This document shows positions 34,101 to 44,266 of a DNA stretch of 64,000 nt, piece after piece. The stretch is from Kalaharituber pfeilii. Lineage: Eukaryota; Ascomycota; Pezizomycetes; Pezizales; Pezizaceae. The stretch covers positions 1-64,000 of the forward strand of contig WHUZ01000116.1 in assembly GCA_015179045.1 (NCBI GenBank), given 5' to 3'. Position numbers and translations under genes: made by a program. Every line of letters starts with the position of its first letter. Within the stretch, counting starts at the first letter, position 1. The notes beneath the pieces are model-generated. The model was not told the origin of the DNA and made no database searches. It was given only the letters and a program-made list of their open reading frames with translations.

Positions 34101-34971
34101 ATGACGGAGGGCCGCAAAGGCCTGACGATAGTACTGACAATGGTAGCTATGCTGATAGCTATGCTGATACAAGTGGTAAGTGATATTTTTCGCGTTGCGC
34201 AGGAATGTTATCTAACTGTTTCTTGGAGCTATCGATGAGAAAGCAGATCTTGGCACGTTCATCAAAGAGAACAGAAGACTAGACTTGGATAATCAGAGAT
34301 TGGCAGCGTGGAATCTGAAATTGGCAGCAGAGAATCAGAAATTGACAGCAGAAAATCAGAAACTGGTAGTAGAGAATCAGAAATTGGCAGCAGAAAATCG
34401 GAAACTGGCAGGAGAGAATCAGAAATTGGCAGCAGAGAATCAGAAATTGGCAGCGGGGAATCAATTATCAACCGAGGGGAACAAACGACTAGCCTCGGAA
34501 GTGCAAACTCTAGCTACCACCACAGTAACAAGTGGTTGCGGCACAAACCTCAGAGGAGTCTCCATCGGAGACTCTGATTATTCCGAACTTTTGGCAATCC
34601 CCGCTGAGCGTATGGCAGAGTTCGACCAGGATCTGAAGGAATTGTTGCGTTGGATATATGGATCAAAACCACTGCCGAAACGTTATCACCATGAGAATCA
34701 GGAGTTCGGCGAGAGGCAACGTGTATTGGTGAGGCGATTGCGCTCAATGCTTGCGAAGTACGATGTTCATTACGGATGTTTCAATGATGAGGTTTTCATC
34801 AATGACGAGAGGTTTATTGACAACAGTTTAAGTGATGCCGATAGATTGGTTGGGTTGGCCAGCCATTGGAGAGGCGAATTGAACCACTCCAACATGTTGG
34901 AACAGCATAGGAGGTATTTGGCAGTGCAGACTGTTGTTGGACTAGCTAAATGGAGGAATGTTTGTAGCTAA
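34101..34971 (+). pseudogene. Coiled-coil gene copy A, right arm (exon 1 shifted)
   Basis: Exon 2 (34,229-34,971) is fully open. It carries about ten LAxENQK-type heptads and a C-terminal domain matching copy B (ELLRWIYGS, HYGCFNDEVFINDERFID, ASHWRGE). Exon 1 (34,101-34,175) has lost one base and gained a 12-base duplication (GCTATGCTGATA) relative to copy B, so it no longer joins exon 2 in phase. It is probably inactive unless another start or splice is used. The one-base loss is shared with the left A copy and so predates the duplication. Confidence 0.65.
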
Positions 34972-35025
34972 TTGATTTCTCGCTTGGAAATGAAGGGGAA
35001 TTACTAGTAGTCCATTATGTAATGC

Positions 35026-35086
35026 TTTTTTTTTTTTTTTTTTTTTTCATTACTCGCATGCCGCCTTATAGGCTAGTATGGCGAGG
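35026..35086 (-). mobile_element. LINE family 1 tail (right arm only)
   Basis: A poly(T) plus reverse tail is flanked by TTATGTAATGC (35,015 and 35,087). The left arm near position 20 is empty. Confidence 0.92.
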
Positions 35087-35110
35087 TTATGTAATGCATG
35101 CAATGGCTTT

Positions 35111-35599
35111 GTCGTGGAGATACCGCATATATAATTAAAACCTATCACTGTTTGTTCACAATGAAATCCTGCAGGGCATAATAGCTCTGTGAGGGGATGC
35201 AAATGCCCGAGCAGACCCACACTCAGATCCTTGGCGCAGGGATGCCACCGCACCCCCTCCCGGAGTCATCAAACTACCTACCGTAGCGGCAACCACCTCA
35301 AACGCACAGCGACTCCACAACCACAATGCCCACACCTTCGAGACTGATATCAGCGCTATAAGTGTGTATTCCAGGCCGGCGGAGGGTTGCCTGTAACCCG
35401 ACATTGCTTTCAACGAAAGATGGGTATATATGTACATGGGTGGCCGGCAGTGTAGGAAAAACGGAAATATGTGCACGTGGGGAGTTTTTCAGGAGAATTT
35501 CTGCTACAAGGATCGGAACATTGTCATATCCGACGCGTTTCTATCATGAGAATTCCCTTCTCAGTATGTCCCCCTGTCTTTGGGCGAAAGCTTACACCT
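35111..35599. other. Downstream flank of copy A
   Basis: Related at moderate identity to the region downstream of copy B (29,260-29,720), showing that A and B arose by duplication of a unit longer than the gene. No gene called. Confidence 0.5.
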
Positions 35600-35678
35600 A
35601 ATATTCTCTAGATAGTCCCGTCATAGCCGACAGGGCGAGTACCCGAATAATAATATATAAAAAAAAAAAAAAAAAATC
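35600..35678 (+). mobile_element. Degenerate LINE family 1 tail
   Basis: CGTCATAGCCGACAGGGCGAG with poly(A) ending near 35,677. Confidence 0.6.
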
Positions 35679-35714
35679 CAGATTCATACGTAAATTTTGG
35701 ACATGTATCCAGTT

Positions 35715-35771
35715 TGTTTGTTTTTTATATATCACGTGACCCCGTGTGCAGCTGTTCGCCATGGCAGGGCC
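35715..35771 (-). mobile_element. LINE family 2 tail
   Basis: T-run, ATCACGTGACCCCGTGTGCAG and GCCATGGCAGGG, flanked by ATGTATCCRGTT (35,703 and 35,772). Confidence 0.88.
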
Positions 35772-35783
35772 ATGTATCCGGTT

Positions 35784-36351
35784 GCTAGTGGGCTAGTATC
35801 TGTATCATGTGCCCTCTTAGCCTCAGATGTGTGTGTGTGTGTCATCACTCGTATACCGCTATGACGAGAATAAGAACAAAGGAGACAAACTGCAAATAAC
35901 AGCAATGGTAGTAGAAAAAAATAAAATCTAATTCTGATCAAACGGAGAATACCCCAAAGTCCCTCCTCCGCCCGTCATCCCTCCATCCACCTCAATGTTA
36001 GCGAAGGGGCAGGCGTTCGGAGAGCAACAGGCTCAGGGTCAAGGCGCGAGAGGGCGTGGACGGCTCACGTTCACAGCCAGAAATTGACGCAGAACAGCAA
36101 AAGCTCGTGGATAGATAGATACATAATTGTATAGCCATATGCCCCGGCTGGAAAACATTTATGAAACCGGCAATTCCGAACTACAAAAATGAACTCAGGA
36201 AGTTTCAGTTCTGAGGAGGTCTATGAATTTGGTGTATGGGTATACTTGCAGGAGTAGTGGGACAAAAGGTATGTCTGTTGCTTATGTATAACAAGTTAAC
36301 CGAAACAAAACGCCCCAGAACAACCGCCACATTGCCACTACCGCGTTGAAC
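35784..36351. other. Intergenic, short TG repeat
   Basis: A (TG)n tract at about 35,828-35,842 is followed by a reverse LINE-like tail remnant (CACTCGTATACCGCTATGACG). Nothing else is seen before the F-box gene. Confidence 0.4.
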
Positions 36352-38999
36352 TCAATCCATCCTTACCACGACATGATGGTACATGCGATAAACGACCCAC
36401 CCATCGCCAATGCCCATCACAACTGCTGAGCCTGCAGCTGGGCGCAGCTGTGCAGGAGCGCTGCATGAGAAACCGGGTGCGGGTGCCCACTCCAGATGGG
36501 GGTCGGGGGCAAGCGCCTGCAGCCTGAGCAGCGTGCCCGCGGGTGCAAACGAGCTCGATGGAAATGGTTCGCAAGACAACCGCGGCAAATGCTGGCTGGT
36601 GCCGTAGCCTGGCAGGCTGGCAGGTGCGGGAGTGTATGTGTGGCCGTCAAAGTCGCCGTAGCCGTCAAAGTCGCCGTAGTCGTCAAAGTCGCCGTAGTCG
36701 TCAAAGTCGCCGTAGCCGTCGTCCGGAAGGTTGTGCCGCATAGGAAACATGTGCCCCCAGCCAAAGCCGTGTTCCGAGTTGGGGAGCACGCACCACTTGA
36801 TGTAGCCCTGGGGGTCGGGGTAGAGGTCGATTGTGATCGGGGCTTGGACGTCGGACGAGGGGGTTTGCCAGGCCGTCTCGCCCGCCACGCGGGACCGCAA
36901 GAAGCGAAAAAGCTCTCGCTCGGTCGTAGGGATAGTGTATGTGAGCGTCGCGGCTATGTTGTAATAGCCCCGCCTTTCCGGCACTGCGAAGGAGAGCCTG
37001 AGGGCGATGTGGTTTGTACGGTGGGCGCCTAACAGCTGGCTAAGCGGACAGCCGGGTGCCGCTGGATTCTGTCATAATCAAAAAGAGGTTACCATTAATG
37101 CGAGGTGAGATGCCTGGCATATCGATGTGCTAGGAGGGAAGGTTTCGGGGGGAGGGACCTCACGTTCGATCGAAACCCCCTGCAGACCTCCTGCACGCCC
37201 CAGAGCGCCACGCTCGCGATCTTTACAGGACTCACTTCGGTGCCCCAGCGAGACGCAAGCTTGTATATGTCCACTCTGGCCGGCAACGACAGGGCCCCCA
37301 GAGCCTCGGTGTGCAGCGCCTCCGGATGCCACCATGGGGCCTTCACGCAGTGGAAGAAGAGGCACCCGTCGCGGTCCGCGCCCAACGCGCCATCCCCCGC
37401 GTCGCACGCCGTTGCCGCGTTCCAGCCCGCGTTCCGCACGGTCTGGGTGTGCGGCGAAAGATCCCGGGGGTCATCACTCCCGCGCCGCAGAGCCGAACCA
37501 CGACGATGCTACAGTTGGGGCATCCGCCCTCTGCCGCGTCCAGACGCGCATAGGTGCCCCACCGACGTCCTTGCGCGGACCCGCCGACCTTGTATACCGC
37601 GTAATGCTGGTTGACCGCAGCAGGGGAGGCGGCCTGGCGCGGGAACAGAGCTCGGTTGCAGCTCACCGGCCAGGTCTGGAGCACGGCCAAGCGCGCACCA
37701 GCGCGGGAATTCGGTGAGGCGTGGCCACGCCAAAGGTCGGCATCGACGCTGGTGTCGATTACCGCAAGCATGGTGGGCATCGAACTCTTCACGCGGAGGG
37801 CGTTGTCGTACCAGTAAGCGCCGAGGCCGGAAATGCTGCAGTCCAGTGGACTGTGTCCTCGCGCGCTACACATGTCGCGCGATCCAGATTCACGCGCGCG
37901 ATTTAGCGACTGTTTTCCCGGGACCGCTCATCTCAGACACTGAGGAGGAGAATTATGCAAGGACTTACCCGTCGTTCAGCCGACGGTCCCAGTGCGATTC
38001 GCACGGGTCCGATGACACCAGCAGGCGTCCGGATTGGGCCGCCAACAGACTGCCGACCTCGCACGCAGCGGCAGCCAGGCGCCTGCGGAAGATGCGCCAT
38101 CTGACGTACTCCCCCGCGGGGGGCTTCAGCGCCCAGAACAATGAGCCGAGCCGGCGCTCCGGCAGGAGCATGTAAGACAGGCCGGCCCACGAGTCGGCAA
38201 ACTCGGGCGCGCGGCACGCGAGCTCCGCCAGCGCGAGGGCCATCTCCGCGCGGAAGTCGATCGTGCGGGCGGCTGCCGCACGCGGCTTGGATATCGACCT
38301 CATATGATCACGGGCCAGCGGGCGGATCTCGATCTTAGTGTGCGTGGCGGTTATCAGAAGCGCAGGGTCGGTGGCGATAGTGGAGGCCTTGACGTCGTGC
38401 GCGAGCACGGTGGCGCTCGTCGCGCGTCGGCGCCAGAAACTGGCGCGGCGCTGGCATATCCTGTTGCCCGGGGAAGAGCACCCGCGTTATAATTAGCAAG
38501 ACAGAGCCTCCACGAGGTGCCGTCTCTGTGAACTTGGCCATGAGGAATTTTGGGCGACCGCTGCACCGACTGGCTATCCCAAGCTTTATTCTACGTACCT
38601 GTCGAACAGCTCCCTTGCACTGACTCCCACACCTGCGCTATACAGAAACCCGCTTCCGAAAAACACGCTGATGGCCTCCGCGCACACCGCTTCCCTGGTA
38701 AACAACTCGTGCTGCGCTCTGTTGACCAGGCGCAGGCTGCCCACGTCCCGCGGCTCGAGGTAGCCCAGGATCTGAATTAACAGTTCCATTGGGAGGCATT
38801 CGAGGAACGGCGGCGGCGGCGGCGACTGGCGCGTGCCTGGCCTGGCACGGCTGTTTGGGAGTGGTATATGATCGACCATTGTTTTTGTTGAAATTGATGG
38901 ATACAGGTGAGCGAGACAAGGGTACATGTCAGCCTCACGGATGTTGAGTATTTTCTTCCTTTGCATATGCAGTATGTTACTAGGGTGATGGAGTTGCAT
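36352..38999 (-). CDS. F-box protein, five exons
   Basis: Exons 38,599-38,999, 37,969-38,460, 37,598-37,865, 37,164-37,508 and 36,352-37,068 join in phase to 740 residues (introns 138, 103, 89 and 95 bases). The F-box is at about residues 64-105 (CLPMELLIQILGYLEPRDVG, LRLVNRAQHEL), the SKP1-binding module of SCF ubiquitin ligases. Its substrate is unknown. The rest has aromatic motifs (LGAYWYDN, CLFFHCVKAPWWHPEAL, EHGFGWGHMFPM) and a GDFDDY repeat (about 621-644, five 18-base DNA units). GC content is far above its surroundings. The start could instead be Met-41. The exon 3 acceptor is ambiguous (three in-frame AGs) and the third intron is inferred from frame continuity. Confidence 0.75.
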
Positions 39000-39267
39000 G
39001 AGAGTGCATAATTGTTAGTGTCAAGATGATCGGCCTCGGTTATCGGAGGATCTAATCTATCTGCTCATTGGCTGGTAGAGACAAAAGCTAGAGGCAACAT
39101 CACGTGCTTTGGATATGCAGGGTATCCTTTGAATCAGTTACTGTATCGGCAATGTGCAAGTGATTTGTTCGACATGGCTGTTTTGTGTGCCACAGCGAGA
39201 GGGCTCGAAGAACTGAAAAAAAAAAAAAAAACCAAAGAGACTTGAGGAAGGAGAGTAAATTTCCGAC

Positions 39268-39330
39268 TTTTTTTTTTTATATCATTGTTCACATGCTGTC
39301 CTATGGGCTATGGTGAATTTAAGTGAAAAC
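39268..39330 (-). mobile_element. LINE family 1 tail with compensated stem
   Basis: A T-run, then GTTCACATGC...GGGCTATGGTGAAT. The outer stem reads TTCAC/GTGAA instead of CTCGC/GCGAG. Confidence 0.75.
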
Positions 39331-39784
39331 GAAATTAGGAGAGTAAAATATGAGGTAATAAAGTAGAAAGGTCCCCCCGCTTCCACCCGTTCAGTAAGAT
39401 ACTAGTATAAGATAGCAAATTGCCGATGCAAGCTTGCATCATGCAAAAACGGTTGAAAAGAAAACGCCCACCTTTGCATAATCTTTGGCCCTGCGTGCAT
39501 AAACTTTAGGCCTGTACTTAATTAAGACATACACACGTATGTCTTAGATACAAATGTGCGTAGGTCTTACAACATGGCGCTAAATTGGGAATTCTGAGCC
39601 GGAGATGATTTTTAAGATTAGGGGATAGAAAATATAAGGTTGACTCCTAAAGGGGACAAGAAGTCAAGAAAGAATCGACAGCCACATACAGGTAACTGAC
39701 AGCCGAGTTTACAAAATCCTGCCTAATAATGTCAACTCAAAACTGCTGCCACCTCAGTGCCTCCGTGCCGCTCTCAAGAAGCGA

Positions 39785-40975
39785 ATGGCCGACCTTGAAA
39801 AAGGTCAAATTGTCCTTCTGGACCAACAAGGGTTGTCATTGCAACAGATTTTTTTATTTATTTATTTTTTTTTTTTTTTTTTTATATCAGTACTCGCTTG
39901 CCGCCCTATGGGCTATGGCGAGGGTTTATTTGGAATCAAAGTAAGAAAAAAACAGTAACAACTACATCACTTAAGTACATGTTGTACCATTCATGGTGCG
40001 GGTGGCAGGCCCAGTATGTCTTACTTCCGTCCCCTGTCCGATTCATACCGGTCTGATCTTAACCATCGTCCTCCGAGCCTCACCCTCCCTACCTCGGTGG
40101 CCTTCTCCAAGTAGACTACCACTGAGCTGGTTTTCTTCCCTTCGTCAACCAGCGTGGTCTTCTTCCTCAGCCAACGAATTGCGGAGATTTTCCCAAGTCC
40201 TTTGTTCGCTGCCTCTAACCATTGTCTGACCTTCCCTAAGTCTTTTCGTAGGGTGATCCCGTGTACCACGATGCCGGCTCTTGGTTTGGTGGTGGCGTCG
40301 GGAGTGGTTGGTGGGGAGGCGGGGGTGCTCCTGGAGCGGGGAGGGGAGTTTTTTGGTGGGGTGGCTTCCGCTCGGTGGCGCCTGAAGGCTGCTTCTTGGC
40401 TAGGCAGCTTTCCTCTGCGCTTCTTGACGGAAGGCTCCTTTGCGTGGGGTGGTTCTCCCAAAGGTATGGTGTCGACCAGAGGTGACGATTGCAACAGATT
40501 GCGAATCAAAAGTACTATTCGAGATTTCCTTAAGCATTATAAGGTGTGAGGCACTGCTGAAAATTTGCCTAAGAGTGGAAGACGAAAAAGCTAAATAAGA
40601 ATGTTATGGACTCTATTACTGCTTTACTTGATAGTGACCTATCTGTATCAAAGCTCTCTCTATAGAAACATTTAAAGGAAAATCTAGACATCAAAGTTGA
40701 GTCGTGAACCCTCGATTGGAACTTCTGACTTGAGGGCTGTCGGAAGTGGAGAGCTAGAAAGAGACCTAAATTAACTCCTATCCATGCTGCAGTGAGGTTA
40801 GGTTGGGCCCTGGAGAGAAAGGATTGGACAGAGGAAACCTGGGCAAAGTATGTTTGGTCTGACGAATGCCATGTTGAGAGAAGTAATGGTTGTGGTGCGA
40901 AGTGGATATCGAGGAAGAATAGGGAGGAGTGATATGCTGTAGAAGCAGTGGACCCTAGCAGCTAATTTCTTATTG
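39785..40975 (+). pseudogene. Tc1-like transposase relic
   Basis: It starts MADLEKGQIVLLDQQGLSLQ, an N-terminal helix-turn-helix, which continues after the LINE as QIANQKSTIRDFLKHYK. The first catalytic Asp region is readable as WTEETWAKYVWSDECHVE. In-frame stops and shifts are frequent, and the region with the other catalytic residues is missing. Confidence 0.85.
39851..40487 (-). mobile_element. LINE-derived insertion with ORF1 fragment
   Basis: Inserted into the Tc1 transposase with a perfect 13-base ATTGCAACAGATT duplication (39,838 and 40,488). A poly(T) and tail are at the left. The minus strand encodes the C-terminal part of the ORF1-like protein (GIVVHGITLRKDL, VRQWLEAANKGLG, SSVVVYLEKA), related to 42,314-42,841. 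No ORF2 is present. Confidence 0.92.
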
Positions 40976-41050
40976 ACATTAGTGGCGGTAATAGCGCGTA
41001 TGTAGGTCTAAGACATCAAATTATGCAAATTTAGGTGGGCGTTTTCTTTT

Positions 41051-41595
41051 GCTATGTGACTGTATGTACTATATCATCACATGAAGTTACTCTATCATGC
41101 ATCTCTTGCCGCGGCCCACTGAGCCTCAGCAGGCAGCTGAAGTCCGCCTATTGCTATCGTAGGGTACAACGGTTTTACGTCGTCCAACCGATGGCATAGA
41201 GCTGGAGTAAGAAATAAAAGTGAATGACATGCTTGAGTACGTTACAGAAAGAGGGCTAACACGCCACAAGAGAAGGCGTGACCGCAGGTTTGCGTTAATA
41301 TATACCTTATTTTTTTCTCCTTCCTTTTTTCTCCTTTTTTTTTTTTTTGATTTGGTCTGGGATGTCACAGTGCTCGCACACTGTCCTAAAGGGTGTAGCT
41401 ACGGCCAAAAGTTGCTGAGATCGGGAACAAAGAAATTTAAGAAATGCGGTAATTAGCAATCAAATCAACGCATACAAGGAAACCTAAAAGAAAAAGTATT
41501 AACCCGGCTTCGTTGTGCCTCCAATACCTCGTCTCTCTCTCTTTCCTCCTACCGCCTCATATCCCTCAAGCAGGTTATCCGTAAGGCTCCCCTCC
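41051..41595. other. Short region with degenerate LINE tail
   Basis: A T-rich run at 41,310-41,350 is followed by CACTGTCCTAAAGGGTGTAGC, a decayed reverse tail. No gene is seen. Confidence 0.4.
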
Positions 41596-41765
41596 TCCTG
41601 GTATCACACCGACAACAACCACCTCAGGACGAGCGTTTGGAAGCGACTCCACAACCACAACGTCCCCCCCAGCGAAATCTACATAGATCGAAAGCTCTCA
41701 GCACGCTGAGTCTTTTGATCTAATTTTTATCCCTCCAAACCACAACTTACAAGTTTCCCCTCAGG

Positions 41766-42110
41766 GTGAAGCTTCGAGGAGTTTTTCAGCTCAACACCGC
41801 CGTTGCTAACACATCAACCCCGCGCCAAGACCCAATAGGAGGCCGCGAAACACCGTCCACCGCCAATCAAATGCCGAAGGGAAAGAAGAAACAGTCGACC
41901 ATTTCTCCCCCGCCGCCCCCTCCCTCTCCCCCGCCGGCGCACGTAACACTGTGGCAGGACCAGTTAGAGGAACTGAGAGCCGCAGGTATCGGATGGACAT
42001 CAGTTGTCGAAGCAATGTGGCAATACAAAGCAGAAGACATCAACCCCCCGAAAAGAGGAGCGACATTAATAATCAGGTTCTTCGAGAAGCAAGGCGTGAT
42101 CATAAAATGA
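41766..42110 (+). CDS. LINE ORF1-region frame (114 aa)
   Basis: Starts MKLRGVFQLNTAVANTSTP, has a poly-proline stretch (SPPPPPPSPPP) and a helical C-terminus (LWQDQLEELRAAGIGWTSVV). It is probably the N-terminal part of the element's ORF1 product or a separate small frame. It lies upstream of, and out of frame with, the next frame. Function unknown. Confidence 0.5.
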   Translation: MKLRGVFQLNTAVANTSTPRQDPIGGRETPSTANQMPKGKKKQSTISPPPPPPSPPPAHVTLWQDQLEELRAAGIGWTSVVEAMWQYKAEDINPPKRGATLIIRFFEKQGVIIK

Positions 42111-42313
42111 CTACAGCCAGACCAACCCCTCCCAGACTGGTTCCAAGATGCCGCGTCAACCCGCCTACCAGCTGCTGAGCCCCTCTCACTCCTAGGCTTC
42201 AGCCCACTCTTCACCGTCGACACGGTGGAGCCCACCAGTTCCCTGGAAGAGAGACACACCCCGAAACATTAGGTTTCAGCACGACGGTCACCACACACTC
42301 GAAGGAGCCACGC

Positions 42314-42841
42314 ATGGTGACCGCGACTACACCGGAGGTCATAACCCAGACGCCTACCCTGCCATCCAAGAAGCGCAAGGGTAAGGCACCGTCACCACAA
42401 GCCGACTACGCCTTCAAACGCCGGCTAGATGACAAAGAGGCCGAAAAGATCGCGGCGACCCACGCCAACACAAATTCCCACCTCCCTCCGCCCAGCGCCC
42501 CCACAAGATCCCTAACCCCCGCCCCCCACCCGACAAAGAAGCCCACCCCAACCAGCACACTGGAGGCCACCACCAGGACGAAAACCGGCCTCGCCGTACA
42601 CGGAATTGCACTGCGGAAGGACCTGAACAACGTCCGGAGGTGGTTGGAGGCAGCTAACCGGGATCTAGGAAAGGTGGAAGGAATTCGGTGGCTGGGAAAA
42701 AAGGCAATCCTAACGGAGGAAGGCAAAACCACCAGCTCAGTTGTAGTATACCTTGGGAGACAGGTTGAGCTGGAGAAGGTGAGGCTGGGAGGAAAATGGT
42801 TGAAGGCTAGCCAGTACGAGTGGGACAGGGGACGGAAGTAA
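42314..42841 (+). CDS. LINE ORF1-like protein (175 aa)
   Basis: A Pro/Thr/Lys-rich N-terminal half is followed by a compact domain (about residues 93-175) with GLAVHGIALRKDL, VRRWLEAANRDLG, EGIRWLGKK and SSVVVYLGRQ, ending WDRGRK. The beta-alpha-beta pattern resembles the RRM-like nucleic-acid-binding domain of LINE ORF1/Gag proteins. The same domain is encoded at 40,021-40,487. The frame is intact although the element lacks ORF2. Confidence 0.7.
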   Translation: MVTATTPEVITQTPTLPSKKRKGKAPSPQADYAFKRRLDDKEAEKIAATHANTNSHLPPPSAPTRSLTPAPHPTKKPTPTSTLEATTRTKTGLAVHGIALRKDLNNVRRWLEAANRDLGKVEGIRWLGKKAILTEEGKTTSSVVVYLGRQVELEKVRLGGKWLKASQYEWDRGRK

Positions 42842-43635
42842 ATTGGTACTGGTTTTCCCCCTGGTATTTGTACATTCCCATCACATCGGAGGATACGGGG
42901 ACCACACTGGTATTGTTATTGTTATTTTCACTTCCCCTTCACACAGGAGGTTCTGGGGATTTCCACTTTTATCTGTTACTGTCATTGTCATTCTCACTTC
43001 CCCTTCACACAGGAGTTTCCGGGGAGTTCTACTTTTATGTCTGACTTTCCTTTTATTTCCTATATAACTAAATATCGCCATAGCCCTTAGGGCGGCATGC
43101 GATCAATGATATAAAAAAAAAAAAAAATAATAATCCTGGTATCACGTGATCTGTGGTCCACCTACACGCTCACCTCTGAGCCCCACGTTTTGCCACATTA
43201 TTGTAGTTCAACAAGAGTTTCTCCCCTTGTGGTATCAACTGCAGGCTCCCCAACTACTCTGCGCTGTTTAAGGAGCCGAAGATTAAGCGTATCGAGCCCG
43301 GTTACACCCTGAATTTTCACATTCTCCAGGATGAGCATGTTCCGGCTTGATGCCCATTGACAGGTGAAATGCAAAGAGTGACGCTTGAATTGGGACTCCG
43401 CTTTTTACTGGATCTCCCATACATGGAATCCACAAGCACCACCTACTGTAAGTTGAAGAGCAGTGGGACCGATAGCCCAAGAAAGAGAAAAAATGAAATC
43501 GAAACAGTTAAGGCAAGCAACTGCTTGTCTGGAGGAGATTGCCCACAACCGTAATGTGTTATCAAAGCTGCCTGTAGCAAGCAGATGACCGTCGGGGGAA
43601 AAGGCCATACTCGATACTCCATCATCGTGGCCTTT

Positions 43636-43696
43636 TTTTTTTTTTTTTTTTTTTTTTTATATCATTTAATCGCATACCGCCCTAAGGGCTATGGCG
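43636..43696 (-). mobile_element. LINE family 1 tail in a WD40 repeat
   Basis: Poly(T) and reverse tail flanked by ATCGTGGCCTTT (43,624 and 43,697). Confidence 0.92.
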
Positions 43697-44266
43697 ATCG
43701 TGGCCTTTGAAAGTATGGACAACCTCTTGACATTGAACTAACCACAGCCGCACAGTACTATCTCTACTACCTGAAGCAAGCAGGTGACCGTCAGGGGAAA
43801 AGGCCACACTCGATACCCCATCATCGTGGCCTTCGAAGGTATAGACAACGTCTTGACGTTGAACTGACCACAGCTGCACAGTGCTATCAACACTGCCTGA
43901 AGCAAGCAGGTGACCGTCAGAGGAAAAGGCCACACTCGATACCCTATCATCGTAGCCTTCGAAGGTATGGGCAACCTTTTGACGTTGAACTGACCACAGT
44001 GTCATAGTACTATCAAGGCCACCCGAAGCAAGTAGCTGACCGTCAGGGGAAAAGGCTACACTCGATACCCCATCATTATGGCCTTCGAAGGTATGGATAA
44101 CCTCTTGACGTTGAACTGACTACAGCCACATAGTGCTATCTCTACTACCTGAAGCAAGCAGCTGGCTATCAGGGGAAAAGGCTACACTCAATGCTCAGCC
44201 ATTGTGGCCTTCGAAGGTATGGGCAACCTCTTGATGTTGAACTAACCACAGCCGCACACTGCTATC

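Larger units (their letters stand above)
23076..35110 (-). repeat. Right arm of giant inverted duplication
   Basis: Reverse-complement copy of 1-16,970. The inner junction is sharp: the homologous tract ends at GAGGAGCCCTG (23,076), while in the left arm the same tract ends against a poly(T) of a LINE at 16,971. Right-only insertions include 23,327-23,390, 26,437-26,870, about 30,266-30,640, 31,247-31,800, 31,953-32,021 and 35,026-35,086. Coding regions look about 94-99% identical between arms. Confidence 0.95.
39456..41050 (+). mobile_element. Tc1/mariner element interrupted by a LINE
   Basis: Inverted ends share AAAAGAAAACGCCCACCT followed by TTTGCATAAT-like sequence (39,456-39,485 and about 41,020-41,050). 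The transposase relic lies between and is split by a LINE insertion. Exact end bases and the TA duplication are not certain. Confidence 0.8.
41608..43133 (+). mobile_element. LINE-derived element without reverse transcriptase
   Basis: The boundaries are set by a perfect TCCTGGTATCAC duplication (41,596-41,607 and 43,134-43,145). It carries a 5' region, two ORF1-type frames, and a 3' region with a roughly 75-base repeated CTTCCCCTTCACACAGG block (42,930, 43,003). The family 1 tail (ATCGC/GCGAT stem) and poly(A) follow. Endonuclease and RT are absent, so it must have been mobilised in trans. Confidence 0.9.

Noticed and set aside
1..35110. Assembly artefact as explanation for the palindrome
   Set aside because: Arms differ by many clean insertions with target duplications and by substitutions, which a misassembled duplicate would not show. 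Long reads would still be the proof.
36496..37717. Long plus-strand frames opposite the F-box gene
   Set aside because: Shadow frames of GC-rich coding sequence; the minus strand has the F-box motif and consistent splice phases.
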